Positions 1 to 8,520 of a DNA stretch of 64,000 bases are shown piece by piece. The translations under genes were made by a program, and so were the position numbers. Below the pieces are notes generated by a model. It did not search any database and was not told where the DNA came from. It was given only the letters and a program-made list of their open reading frames with translations. Position 1 is the stretch's first letter; every line of letters begins with the position of its first letter. The stretch spans positions 186,001-250,000 of the forward strand of contig NZ_DLHR01000019.1 in the NCBI RefSeq assembly GCF_002483315.1, read 5' to 3'. The stretch is from Flavobacterium sp. UBA7663. GTDB taxonomy: Bacteria; Bacteroidota; Bacteroidia; Flavobacteriales; Flavobacteriaceae.

Positions 1-1
1 A

Positions 2-1906
2 AGCACAAAATCATCTGTTTTTCTTCATTATGAATTGACTGAAGACCAAAAGGAAGACAAACAGTTGCAAGAGCAGAATGAAAACATCAATAGTTTAGAA
101 AAATCACTTCAAAATCAAGAGAAGCAAATTTCAGAATTGGATAAACTGCAAAAAATGAATAAAGAGAAATCCAATTTAGATTTCAAAGATCAAAAGAAAG
201 TGGAAGACTTTATCAATCGTCAAAAACAACAAGATGAAATGATGAAAGAATTCACTAAAAAGTTAACTGAGAATTTGGAAGAATTCAATCCAAAATCACA
301 AGATAAAAACAAAGAAGAATTATTACGTCGTTTAGAAGAAGCCGAAAAGCAAGCAGATAAAAATGAAAAACTTCTTAAAGAATTAGAAGAGCTTTCTAAG
401 AAATTAGAGAAAGATAAATTATTTGACAAAGCGGATAAGTTAAAACAAAATGCAAAAAATCAACAACAGAATTTAGAACAGTTAGTCGAATTGACGAAAC
501 GTTTTTACGTAGAACAAAAAGCGGAACAAATCGCAGATAAATTAGACAAGCTTGCTGAGAAGGAAGAAAAATTAGCTGATGATGCTAAAGATAATAACAA
601 GGAAAATCAAGACGCTATCAATAAAGAGTTTGACGTTATTAAGAAAGAACTTGAAGAATTAGACAAAGAAAATAAAGAATTAAAAGCTCCAATGGATATT
701 CCTAATGATAAGAATGAACAAGAGGATGTCAAAAAAGATATGCAGAAAGCTTCTGAGGAATTACAAAAACAAAACCAACAGAAAGCAAAACCGAAGCAAA
801 AATCTGCAGCTGCAAAGATGAAACAGATGAGTCAGAAAATGACTCAATCTATGCAATCAGGTGACATGGAACAAATGCAAGAAGATGCTAAATTGTTACG
901 TCAAATACTTGATAATTTATTAGCTTTTTCATTCGACGAGGAGAGTTTAATTAAGACTACAAATTCTTCTCAAGTACGTTCTTTGCAATTGAATAAAGTC
1001 TTAAAAAAGCAACAAGATTTGAAGCTTCAATTCAAACACGTAGATGATAGTTTGTTCGCAGTAGCCTTACGTAATCCAAAAATTACTGAAACGATTCTTA
1101 ATGAAGTAGGAGAAATTCATTATAATTTAGATAAGACTTTAGAAACTTTAGCGGACAATAATATTGCAAAAGGCGCTTCACATCAACAATATGTTTTAAC
1201 ATCAGCGAACCGTTTAGCTGATTATTTGAGTAATGTGCAAAGCGAAATGAACATGGAAATGCAAGGCCAAGGTTCTGGGAAAGGAAAACCAAAACCGGGA
1301 CAAGGCAAAGGTGGAATGCAACTTCCAGATATCATCAAGCAACAAGAAGGCCTTGGTGAGAAAATGAAAGATGGAATGAAACCTGGAGATAAGCCTGGCG
1401 ACAAACCCGGAGATAAGCCAGGAGAAAAACCCGGTCTAGGAAAACAAAAGGGACAATCTGGTGAGAATGGTGAGAATGGCGAAAACGGTTCTGAAGGAAA
1501 CGCAGGTAAAGTATTAGAAATTTTAAAAGAACAGCAACAGCTCCGTGATGCACTACAAAAAGCTTTAGAAAAAGAAGATATGACAGGTCAAGGTCAGAAA
1601 GCTTTGAACCAAATGAAGGATATCGAGAAACAACTAATTAATAAAGGTTTTAAAAACGAGACCTTGCAAAAGATGTTGAATTTAAAACACGAACTTTTAA
1701 AATTAGAAAAGGCGATTCAGCAACAAGGTGAAGACACCAAGCGTCAGTCAAAAACAAATGATAAGAGCTATAATGGTAGCGCTACTCCACTTTCAAAGGA
1801 ATTAAAAGAATATCTGAATAGTGTTGAAATATTAAACAGACAAAGCTTACCTTTGCAGTCCAATTTTAACCAGAAGGTTCAAAACTATTTTAAAAGCAAT
1901 GATTAG
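2..1906 (+). CDS. DUF4175-like large coiled-coil membrane protein, C-terminal part (5' end outside window)
   Basis: The reading frame is already open at the left edge, so this is the last ~634 residues of a longer protein; no start is visible. The visible part is almost all charged coiled coil (E/K/Q/L-rich), with a Gly/Pro-rich low-complexity insert around nt 1255-1500 that includes tandem GDKPG and GEN units, then another helical stretch. Composition and the position just before ybeY and mnmG match the DUF4175 family of Flavobacteriia, whose N-terminus normally holds membrane helices. Function is not established. It overlaps ybeY by 8 nt, so the two are probably co-transcribed. Family assignment is by recognition, not by search. 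Confidence 0.72.
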   Translation, partial: STKSSVFLHYELTEDQKEDKQLQEQNENINSLEKSLQNQEKQISELDKLQKMNKEKSNLDFKDQKKVEDFINRQKQQDEMMKEFTKKLTENLEEFNPKSQDKNKEELLRRLEEAEKQADKNEKLLKELEELSKKLEKDKLFDKADKLKQNAKNQQQNLEQLVELTKRFYVEQKAEQIADKLDKLAEKEEKLADDAKDNNKENQDAINKEFDVIKKELEELDKENKELKAPMDIPNDKNEQEDVKKDMQKASEELQKQNQQKAKPKQKSAAAKMKQMSQKMTQSMQSGDMEQMQEDAKLLRQILDNLLAFSFDEESLIKTTNSSQVRSLQLNKVLKKQQDLKLQFKHVDDSLFAVALRNPKITETILNEVGEIHYNLDKTLETLADNNIAKGASHQQYVLTSANRLADYLSNVQSEMNMEMQGQGSGKGKPKPGQGKGGMQLPDIIKQQEGLGEKMKDGMKPGDKPGDKPGDKPGEKPGLGKQKGQSGENGENGENGSEGNAGKVLEILKEQQQLRDALQKALEKEDMTGQGQKALNQMKDIEKQLINKGFKNETLQKMLNLKHELLKLEKAIQQQGEDTKRQSKTNDKSYNGSATPLSKELKEYLNSVEILNRQSLPLQSNFNQKVQNYFKSND

Positions 1907-2318
1907 TTTTAATTACGTAACAGATTTCGAACTCGAAAACGAAGCGCAATATGAAGATTGGATTTCTCGCATTATCGAATCCGAAGGATTTGATGAAGGT
2001 GAAATCAATTATATCTTTTGTGATGACGAATACCTGCATAAAATCAATGTAGAATATTTAGATCACGATACTTTAACTGATATTATTAGTTTTGATTACA
2101 CGGTAGGAAATTTAATACAAGGCGATATTTTTGTTTCTGTTGAGCGAGTTCAAGATAATGCAAGCGATTTCAATGTTTCTTTTGAAGAAGAATTAAAGCG
2201 TGTTTTATCTCATGGTGTTTTACATTATTGTGGTTACAAAGATAAATCTCCAAAAGACGAAGCTTTAATGCGTTCGAAAGAAGAAGAAAAAATGCAAATG
2301 TTTCACGTGGAACATTAA
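1899..2318 (+). CDS. ybeY: Endoribonuclease YbeY (16S rRNA maturation)
   Basis: A 139-residue protein of the UPF0054/YbeY metalloprotein family, a single-strand endoribonuclease involved in 16S rRNA 3' end maturation and ribosome quality control in the cytoplasm. The metal-binding segment is HGVLHYCGYKD at residues 105-115: the first two His (105, 109) are canonical, while Asp115 stands where the third His is found in proteobacterial YbeY. I recall this substitution as usual in Bacteroidota. The start ATG overlaps the upstream gene by 8 nt. The last six codons before the stop lie in a parS-like site (2299-2314), so the C-terminal MFHVEH is dictated partly by that DNA site. Confidence 0.95.
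   Translation: MISFNYVTDFELENEAQYEDWISRIIESEGFDEGEINYIFCDDEYLHKINVEYLDHDTLTDIISFDYTVGNLIQGDIFVSVERVQDNASDFNVSFEEELKRVLSHGVLHYCGYKDKSPKDEALMRSKEEEKMQMFHVEH
2299..2314. other. parS-like ParB/Spo0J binding site 1
   Basis: TGTTTCACGTGGAACA matches the widely conserved parS consensus TGTTNCACGTGAAACA at all but one position, and that change gives the other accepted half-site (TGTTCCAC). It lies inside the 3' end of ybeY. In other bacteria ParB loads at such sites near the origin to organise and segregate the chromosome. ParAB is not in this window. Confidence 0.75.
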
Positions 2319-2343
2319 GCTTATAAGCTAGAATTTTTTTAAA

Positions 2344-2359
2344 TGTTTCACGTGGAACA
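2344..2359. other. parS-like ParB/Spo0J binding site 2
   Basis: An exact second copy of the 16-mer at 2299-2314, in the 56-nt ybeY-mnmG gap and starting 45 bp from the first. Two identical copies so close, one coding and one intergenic, argue for selection on the DNA site. Confidence 0.78.
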
Positions 2360-2374
2360 TAATATTTATAAAAG

Positions 2375-4246
2375 ATGTTTTTAAATCAATATGATGTAAT
2401 TGTTGTGGGTGCTGGTCACGCTGGTTGTGAAGCTGCTGCTGCTGCTGCCAACATGGGGTGCTCTACACTTTTGGTGACAATGAATCTTCAAAACATTGCG
2501 CAAATGTCATGCAACCCTGCTATGGGGGGAATTGCAAAAGGACAAATTGTACGTGAGATTGATGCCTTGGGAGGATACTCTGGAATTGTTTCTGACAAGA
2601 CCGCGATCCAATTCAAGATGTTGAATAAATCAAAAGGACCTGCGATGTGGTCGCCAAGAGTGCAATCGGACAGAATGCGTTTTTCGGATGAATGGAGAAC
2701 CATGTTGGAGAATACTCCGAACTTAGATTTCTACCAAGAAATGGTGGCTGGGATTTTAGCAGAGAACGGAAAGATTGTAGGGGTGAAAACTTCTCTTGGA
2801 GTGGAAATCAAAGCAAAGTCAGTTGTGTTGACAAACGGAACTTTTTTGAATGGTTTGATTCATATTGGTGACAAACAATTTGGCGGTGGTCGTGCAGGAG
2901 AAAGTGCTTCTTTTGGAATCACAGAAGATTTAGTGAAATTAGGTTTCGAATCAGGAAGAATGAAAACCGGAACACCTCCAAGAGTTGATGGTCGTTCTTT
3001 GGATTTTTCTAAAATGACAGAACAACCTGGTGATGAAGTCCCAGAAAAATTCTCGTATTCTAATTTGACCGCTCCATTAAAAACACAACGTTCTTGTTGG
3101 ATGTCGTATACTTCATTAGAAGTGCATGATATTTTACGTGAAGGTTTTGATAGAAGTCCAATGTTCAACGGAAGAATTAAAAGTTTAGGTCCAAGATATT
3201 GTCCTTCGATTGAAGACAAGATTAATCGTTTTGCAGATAAAGAAAGACATCAGCTTTTTGTAGAACCCGAAGGTTGGACAACTTGTGAATATTACATCAA
3301 CGGATTCTCAACTTCGTTACCAGAAGATGTTCAGTTTAAAGCATTGCGTTCAGTCGCTGGTTTTGAGAATGTGAAATTTTTCCGTCCAGGTTATGCTATC
3401 GAATACGATTACTTCCCTCCTACGCAATTGCAACACACTTTAGAAACTAAATTAGTAAAAGGTTTGTATTTTGCAGGACAAATTAATGGAACAACAGGTT
3501 ACGAAGAAGCAGCCTCTCAAGGTTTGATGGCGGGAATTAATGCAGCATTAAAAGTTCAGAATAGAGAACCATTTATTTTAAAAAGAGACGAAGCGTATAT
3601 CGGAGTTCTAATTGACGACTTAATTACGAAAGGAACAGAAGAACCCTATCGTATGTTTACTTCTCGTGCCGAATACAGAACATTGCTTCGTCAAGATAAT
3701 GCGGATTTTAGATTAACACCAAAAGCATTTGAAATAGGTTTAGCGAAAGAAGACCGTTTGATTCGTATGGAACAAAAATTCTCACAATCGGATGCAATGG
3801 TGAATTTCTTTAGAGAAACAAGTTTAAAACCAGAAGAAGCAAATCCAATATTAGAAGCTAAAGGTTCTGCACCAATGAGTCAACCTGACAAAATGTTTAA
3901 AGTGTTTTCTCGTCCACAATTAGATTTGGAAGATTTTAGAAAATTTAAAAAAGTGGCTGCTTATATCGAAGAACACGATTTGGATCAAGAAGTTGTTGAG
4001 CAAGCCGAAATTCAAGTAAAGTATTCGGGTTATATTGAAAAGGAAAAAAACAATGCTGATAAATTAACACGTTTAGAAGATATGGTTATTCCAGATAATT
4101 TCAATTTTGATAAAATCCAATCGATTTCAATTGAAGCCAAACAAAAATTAAATAAAATTCGACCAAGAACTATTGCACAAGCATCACGTATTAGCGGAGT
4201 TTCGCCAAGTGATATTTCAGTGTTGCTGATATACATGGGTAGATAG
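2375..4246 (+). CDS. mnmG: tRNA uridine-5-carboxymethylaminomethyl modification enzyme MnmG (GidA)
   Basis: A 623-residue FAD enzyme that, with MnmE, installs the cmnm5 group on wobble U34 of certain tRNAs. The N-terminal Rossmann FAD motif is GAGHAGCE (residues 12-19). The family signatures GGRAGES, GTPPRVDGRS and the conserved Cys in PRYCPSIEDK are all present, and the helical C-terminal MnmE-binding domain is complete. Length is normal for the family. mnmG lies near oriC in many bacteria, and here it is bracketed by parS-like sites on both sides (2299, 2344 and 4317). Confidence 0.98.
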   Translation: MFLNQYDVIVVGAGHAGCEAAAAAANMGCSTLLVTMNLQNIAQMSCNPAMGGIAKGQIVREIDALGGYSGIVSDKTAIQFKMLNKSKGPAMWSPRVQSDRMRFSDEWRTMLENTPNLDFYQEMVAGILAENGKIVGVKTSLGVEIKAKSVVLTNGTFLNGLIHIGDKQFGGGRAGESASFGITEDLVKLGFESGRMKTGTPPRVDGRSLDFSKMTEQPGDEVPEKFSYSNLTAPLKTQRSCWMSYTSLEVHDILREGFDRSPMFNGRIKSLGPRYCPSIEDKINRFADKERHQLFVEPEGWTTCEYYINGFSTSLPEDVQFKALRSVAGFENVKFFRPGYAIEYDYFPPTQLQHTLETKLVKGLYFAGQINGTTGYEEAASQGLMAGINAALKVQNREPFILKRDEAYIGVLIDDLITKGTEEPYRMFTSRAEYRTLLRQDNADFRLTPKAFEIGLAKEDRLIRMEQKFSQSDAMVNFFRETSLKPEEANPILEAKGSAPMSQPDKMFKVFSRPQLDLEDFRKFKKVAAYIEEHDLDQEVVEQAEIQVKYSGYIEKEKNNADKLTRLEDMVIPDNFNFDKIQSISIEAKQKLNKIRPRTIAQASRISGVSPSDISVLLIYMGR

Positions 4247-4256
4247 TCTCGGTTTT

Positions 4257-4305
4257 CAGTCGCAGTGTTCAGTTTTTATTTAACTGCGACTGAACACCGC
4301 GACTG
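4257..4305. repeat. Intergenic hairpin repeat, CAGTCGCAGT family (R2), copy 1
   Basis: Arms at 4257-4272 (CAGTCGCAGTGTTCAG) and 4290-4305 form a 16-bp inverted repeat with one mismatch around a 17-nt loop, just after the mnmG stop. Related copies lie at 29133-29186 and 36273-36339. No poly-U tract follows, so it is not a typical terminator. Confidence 0.7.
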
Positions 4306-4316
4306 CCAACTGAATA

Positions 4317-4332
4317 TGTTTCACGTGAAACA
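4317..4332. other. parS-like ParB/Spo0J binding site 3 (perfect palindrome)
   Basis: TGTTTCACGTGAAACA is an exact match to the bacterial parS consensus and a perfect 16-bp palindrome. It lies between mnmG and the methyltransferase gene, about 2 kb from sites 1 and 2. Confidence 0.85.
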
Positions 4333-4380
4333 ACGCTGTCAACCCTATTAAAATAAGCCTTTCGCATAAAAACAAAATAA

Positions 4381-5229
4381 ATGAATTTTTTAGAAGATAA
4401 AAGTTTTATTACCGTTAAAGATTTTTCAGTTTCTGGAGAATCTTTTTCCTTGTTATTAAATGAAGAATATCAAATCTTAAAAACGCATCCGCAACCTACT
4501 TTAGATAAATTAGGTTCGTATTACGAATTCGAAGATTACATTTCTCACACCGACGGAAAACGTACACTATTTGAAAAAATGTATCATTTCATCAAAAGAA
4601 AAGCAATTCGCGATAAAGTTAGTTTGATTAATTCTTATCAACCTGTAAAAGGAAGAATTTTAGACATTGGAGCCGGAACTGGAGATTTTCTTTTGGAATG
4701 TAAAAATCAGAATTGGGATATTTTAGGAATTGAACCAAATGATAAAGCAAAAGGAATAGCTTTAGGAAAAGGAATTAAATTTGGTGACACGATTGAAAAG
4801 TTAGAAAGTAATTCATTTGATGTGATTACCATGTGGCATGTTTTAGAACATGTTCCCGATGTCGAACATCAAGTTGCTGAATTGAAACGTTTATTGAAAC
4901 CTTCAGGAACAATTATTATTGCGGTTCCAAATTTCAAATCGTACGATGCAAATCATTACAAAGAGTTTTGGGCCGCTTATGATGTGCCAAGACATTTGTG
5001 GCATTTTTCAAAAACAGCTATCGAAAAATTATTCGATAAACAAAACATGAATTTGGAAGATGTTAAACCAATGTGGTTTGATAGTTTTTATGTGTCACTT
5101 TTATCAGAAAAATATAAATCAGGAAAAATGAATTTCATTTCAGGATTTTTTATTGGTTTGATCTCAAATGTGTCTGGATTCTTTAAAAAGGAGTTTTCAT
5201 CGCATATTTATGTACTAAAAAACAAGTAA
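4381..5229 (+). CDS. Class I SAM-dependent methyltransferase
   Basis: A 282-residue protein with a Methyltransf_11/23-type Rossmann fold. Motif I is ILDIGAGTGD (about residues 94-103), followed by an acidic loop (GIEPN) and the motif IV-like segment MWHVLEHVPD. The substrate cannot be read from the sequence; relatives act on small molecules, quinones or surface sugars. It follows mnmG after a gap holding an R2 hairpin and a parS-like site and probably has its own transcript. No signal peptide is seen, so it should be cytoplasmic. Confidence 0.88.
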   Translation: MNFLEDKSFITVKDFSVSGESFSLLLNEEYQILKTHPQPTLDKLGSYYEFEDYISHTDGKRTLFEKMYHFIKRKAIRDKVSLINSYQPVKGRILDIGAGTGDFLLECKNQNWDILGIEPNDKAKGIALGKGIKFGDTIEKLESNSFDVITMWHVLEHVPDVEHQVAELKRLLKPSGTIIIAVPNFKSYDANHYKEFWAAYDVPRHLWHFSKTAIEKLFDKQNMNLEDVKPMWFDSFYVSLLSEKYKSGKMNFISGFFIGLISNVSGFFKKEFSSHIYVLKNK

Positions 5230-5409
5230 AAATCATTTTAAAGCGATTTTAGACAGTTTTTTATCTATTTCGATAATATTTATTGTCTTTTTTTAAAAGA
5301 TTTGACTTGGCCGATTTGTGAAAGTTGTTTTTAATAGCTTGAATCTATCAAATTTTAAAATTGAAATAAGAAATGCTTATAGTTGAAAAATAAATAAAAA
5401 AGCAACATA

Positions 5410-5440
5410 TTTGCTACTTACCAACTTATTATTACTTTTA
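5410..5440 (+). promoter_or_regulatory. Bacteroidota-type promoter for the OmpH-like gene
   Basis: TTTG at 5410-5413, a 19-nt spacer, then TACTTTTA at 5433-5440. This fits the Bacteroidota consensus TTTG-N19-TAnnTTTG with one mismatch in the -7 box. It lies 30 nt before the chosen start at 5471. Confidence 0.55.
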
Positions 5441-5470
5441 CGAAAAATTATTAATTACCAATATACAACC

Positions 5471-6046
5471 ATGAAAAAATTAGTATTGATTTTAGGTGTT
5501 GCATTAAGCATTTTAGCATGTAACAAAACAGAAACAAGTTCAAAAGATTTTAAAACTGCATATATAGATACTGCTGAATTAATTGAGAAATACGAAAAAT
5601 TCAAGGATGAAGACGCAAAATTCAATGTTAAATCTGAAGAATTAGGTCGTCCATTAGAAGCTAAAGTTCGTGCTTTTCAAGCTGAAGCACAAAGTTTCCG
5701 TCAAAATGCACAAGCTAAAGGACCTCAATGGGCACAACAAAAAGGTGCAGAATTACAACAAAGAGAGCAACAATTAGGAATTGAGCAAAATGCTTTAATT
5801 CAACAATTACAGCAAGAAGGTGCTGTTTTGAAAGACACTTTAATTAGTGAAGTTAAAAAATTCATTAAAGATTACGGAAAGAAAAAAGGATATGATTATA
5901 TCTACGGAACAGGTGATGCAGCAACAGTTCTTTACGCAAAAGATGGTTATGATATCACAAAAGAAGTTTTAAAAGAGCTTAACGAGACTTATAAAGCTAA
6001 TAAGAAAGATGACAAAGTAGCCACTAAGGAAGAAGAAAAAAAATAA
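5471..6046 (+). CDS. OmpH/Skp-family periplasmic chaperone, lipoprotein form
   Basis: A 191-residue protein. The ATG at 5471 is chosen because it begins a clean lipoprotein signal peptide (MKKLVLILGVALSILAC, lipobox SILAC) and follows the promoter at 5410-5440; an upstream in-frame TTG at 5411 would lie within that promoter. The mature part is a Q/E/K-rich helical hairpin typical of OmpH/Skp chaperones, which escort outer-membrane proteins through the periplasm. Here the lipid anchor should tether it to a membrane. The tail is K/E-rich and unstructured. It is a single-gene unit closed by a strong terminator at 6051-6077. Confidence 0.88.
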   Translation: MKKLVLILGVALSILACNKTETSSKDFKTAYIDTAELIEKYEKFKDEDAKFNVKSEELGRPLEAKVRAFQAEAQSFRQNAQAKGPQWAQQKGAELQQREQQLGIEQNALIQQLQQEGAVLKDTLISEVKKFIKDYGKKKGYDYIYGTGDAATVLYAKDGYDITKEVLKELNETYKANKKDDKVATKEEEKK

Positions 6047-6050
6047 TTGA

Positions 6051-6077
6051 AAGTCCCGAGTAATCGGGACTTTTTTA
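6051..6077 (+). terminator. Rho-independent terminator after the OmpH-like gene
   Basis: AAGTCCCGA and TCGGGACTT form a GC-rich stem around a short loop, followed directly by a T run, 5 nt after the stop codon. Confidence 0.9.
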
Positions 6078-6093
6078 TTTCTATTCGTTTCTA

Positions 6094-6101
6094 TATATTT
6101 G
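6094..6101 (+). promoter_or_regulatory. -7 promoter box for the helicase gene
   Basis: TATATTTG matches TAnnTTTG exactly. A 19-nt spacer upstream gives TTTT (6071-6074) as a weak -33 box. It lies 21 nt before the ATG at 6123 and overlaps an earlier in-frame TTG, which supports the later start. Confidence 0.45.
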
Positions 6102-6122
6102 TGTTATAAAATTTTACGCCAA

Positions 6123-8396
6123 ATGGAACCATTATCAGCCGCCGCCACTTACACACTCCGATTTATTAATCAAACCAATAAATCCATCTTCCTTACCGGA
6201 AAAGCTGGAACTGGAAAAACCACACTTTTAAAAGAAATTATCGCCACAACACACAAAAACACTGTCGTTGTAGCACCTACCGGAATTGCCGCTTTGAATG
6301 CAAATGGCGTTACTATTCACTCGATGTTTCAATTGCCTTTTGCTGCCTTTATTCCTGACAATAAGCAACTTCCACATTTTTCAGATACTGTAAAATTCGA
6401 AAATCGCGATTCTTTGGGTCGCCATTTCAAAATGAATAACGTGAAACGTTCCGTAATTCGAAATATGGAATTGTTGATTATTGACGAAGTATCTATGTTA
6501 CGTGCCGATGTGCTTGACGCTATGGATTTTATGATGCGAAAAGTGCGCAGAAACGAAAGGCCTTTTGGTGGTGTTCAAGTGTTTTTTATAGGAGATTTAT
6601 TACAATTACCACCAGTAGTAAAAAATGAAGAATGGGAAATGCTAAAGAATTATTATCGTGGTATGTTCTTTTTTCATTCGCACATTATTCAACAATATCC
6701 GCCTTTATACATTGAATTAGATAAAATTTTTCGTCAAACCGACGCCGAATTTATTGATGTTTTGAACAATTTACGACACAATAAAATCACTTCAGAAGAT
6801 GTCAAAATTCTGAATCAATTCGTACAACCCAATTTTGATCTGAAGAAAAATAAAGGTTTTATCATTTTAACCACGCATAATTCCAAAGCAGATACAATAA
6901 ATGCAAAATCTTTAGAAGATTTAGAAGGAAAGCAATTCACCTATTTACCAGAAATCACAGCTGATTTTCCAGAAAAAATTTATCCGTTAGAAGAAAAATT
7001 GCAACTTAAAGTCGGAGCGCAAGTCATGTTTATTAAAAACGATTTGAATTTCGAAAAACAATTCTTCAACGGAAAAATGGGTGTCATCAGTTCGTTAACC
7101 GAAAAAGAAATCTTCGTTCATTTTCCAGAGGAAAACAAAACCATTGAAGTAGAACGTTACGAATGGCAAAACATTCGTTACAAAATCAACGAAAATACCA
7201 AAGAAATCGAAGAAGAAGTTATCGGAACTTTTGTCCACTACCCTATTAAATTGGCTTGGGCAATAACCGTTCATAAAAGTCAAGGTTTAACATTCGACAA
7301 AGCAGCGCTCGATGTATCGCAAGTTTTTGCGCCCGGACAAGCGTATGTGGCTTTATCGCGTTTGCGTTCGTTAAAAGGGCTTATTTTACTGTCTCCGTTG
7401 CGAATGAATGGCATTTCAAGCGATGAAGAAGTGCTTAATTATGCCGAAAACAAAGCTTCTGAAGAAATTTTACAACATTCGTTAGCTAAAGAAACGTTGT
7501 TTTTTTGGTTAAATACGTTGCTTAATTCATTTGATTTCAAAGAATTAGGTCAAGAATGGCGCAATCATTTGTTCAGTTATAATTCTGAAGCACCAAAATC
7601 GCCAAAAACCAAGCACAACGATTGGGCAAAAATCCAACACGATAAAATCGCCGAAATTTTAGAACCTTCCGGAAAATTTATGTCGCAATTACATAAAATT
7701 TTTTCCGATGAAAATCTGGATGTCAATTTCGTAAAAGAACGATGTGATGCGGCTTATCAATATTTTTTCAAAACGTTAGATGCTGTCGCAGAAGAATTGT
7801 TGTTGAAAATTGAAGAAGTAAAACGCATCAAAAAAGTAAAAGCGTTTTATGACGAATTATTGGTGTTAGAAGAACTCCAAATCAAAGCGATTTTACAACT
7901 CAAAAAAGCGAAATTATTAACGAATATCATTGTTGAAGGAAAAGAAATTTCGAAGAAAAATTTAATTTCTGAAGACATGAGTACTTATAAAATCAATAAG
8001 TTAGTGATTGTAGCAGAACGCTTTAGAACTTCGCACGCAGCTTTAGTAGAAGACGATGAAGACGTTTCGTATTACACCGATTCGAAAAAGAAAAAAACAA
8101 AAGAACCTAAGAAATCTACCATCGAAGACACGTTAGAATTGTGGAAACAAAACTTATCCATATACGAAATTGCGAAACAGCGAAAACTCACACCACAAAC
8201 CATCTACAACCATTTTACCAAGTTGATTCAAATGGAAATCGTACAACTTTCCGACATTTTACCAGAAGATAAAATTTCGGATTTAAAAGCCGCTTTCAAA
8301 GATTTTAAAGGTGAAAGTTTGGGCGAATTAAAAGAAATCCACGGCGATAAATTTTCTTGGGATGAATTGCGATTGTATAAAGCGAGTTTGGGTTAA
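6123..8396 (+). CDS. PIF1/RecD-like superfamily 1 DNA helicase with C-terminal helix-turn-helix region
   Basis: A 757-residue protein. Walker A is GKAGTGKTTLL near residue 35 and Walker B is LLIIDEVSML near 125. The later motifs FIGDLLQLPPV and AWAITVHKSQGLTF are those of PIF1/RecD-type helicases. After about residue 450 the protein has a helical extension and ends in a winged/helix-turn-helix region (about 680-757, with IYEIAKQRKLTPQTIYNHF) resembling HTH_40/RQC-associated domains. It is probably a 5'-3' helicase acting in DNA repair or replication restart; this is inferred from the family. The gene is monocistronic and followed by R1 repeats. Confidence 0.88.
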   Translation: MEPLSAAATYTLRFINQTNKSIFLTGKAGTGKTTLLKEIIATTHKNTVVVAPTGIAALNANGVTIHSMFQLPFAAFIPDNKQLPHFSDTVKFENRDSLGRHFKMNNVKRSVIRNMELLIIDEVSMLRADVLDAMDFMMRKVRRNERPFGGVQVFFIGDLLQLPPVVKNEEWEMLKNYYRGMFFFHSHIIQQYPPLYIELDKIFRQTDAEFIDVLNNLRHNKITSEDVKILNQFVQPNFDLKKNKGFIILTTHNSKADTINAKSLEDLEGKQFTYLPEITADFPEKIYPLEEKLQLKVGAQVMFIKNDLNFEKQFFNGKMGVISSLTEKEIFVHFPEENKTIEVERYEWQNIRYKINENTKEIEEEVIGTFVHYPIKLAWAITVHKSQGLTFDKAALDVSQVFAPGQAYVALSRLRSLKGLILLSPLRMNGISSDEEVLNYAENKASEEILQHSLAKETLFFWLNTLLNSFDFKELGQEWRNHLFSYNSEAPKSPKTKHNDWAKIQHDKIAEILEPSGKFMSQLHKIFSDENLDVNFVKERCDAAYQYFFKTLDAVAEELLLKIEEVKRIKKVKAFYDELLVLEELQIKAILQLKKAKLLTNIIVEGKEISKKNLISEDMSTYKINKLVIVAERFRTSHAALVEDDEDVSYYTDSKKKKTKEPKKSTIEDTLELWKQNLSIYEIAKQRKLTPQTIYNHFTKLIQMEIVQLSDILPEDKISDLKAAFKDFKGESLGELKEIHGDKFSWDELRLYKASLG

Positions 8397-8416
8397 AACA
8401 ATTATCCGTTACGTTT

Positions 8417-8447
8417 GTCATGCTGCCAAGCATCCCATACAAAGTTT
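8417..8447 (+). repeat. R1 palindromic repeat (GTCATGCTG..AAGCATC), copy A
   Basis: The core is GTCATGCTGCCAAGCATC, in which ATGCT pairs with AGCAT across a 4-nt loop. The 31-nt element continues with an AC-rich tail and matches copy D (8906-8936) with two mismatches in the same orientation. Confidence 0.8.
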
Positions 8448-8469
8448 AAACCCATTCATTTCACGTTGA

Positions 8470-8494
8470 GTTTGTCATGCTGTCAAGCATCTCT
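8470..8494 (+). repeat. R1 repeat, copy B (left inverted arm of the GIY-YIG gene)
   Basis: This 25-nt element is the exact reverse complement of copy C at 8841-8865. It begins GTTTGTCATGCTGTCAAGCA and lies 26 nt upstream of the GIY-YIG start codon. Confidence 0.9.
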
Positions 8495-8520
8495 CACAAA
8501 ACACTTTAAAAGCCAAAATC

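Noticed and set aside
2860..3219. 119-residue antisense frame in mnmG
   Set aside because: Complete overlap with a highly conserved gene and no sign of independent coding.
5230..5409. Gap before the OmpH-like gene inspected for small RNA or gene
   Set aside because: AT-rich sequence without a sustained reading frame, strong hairpin or recognisable RNA; only the promoter at its end is convincing.
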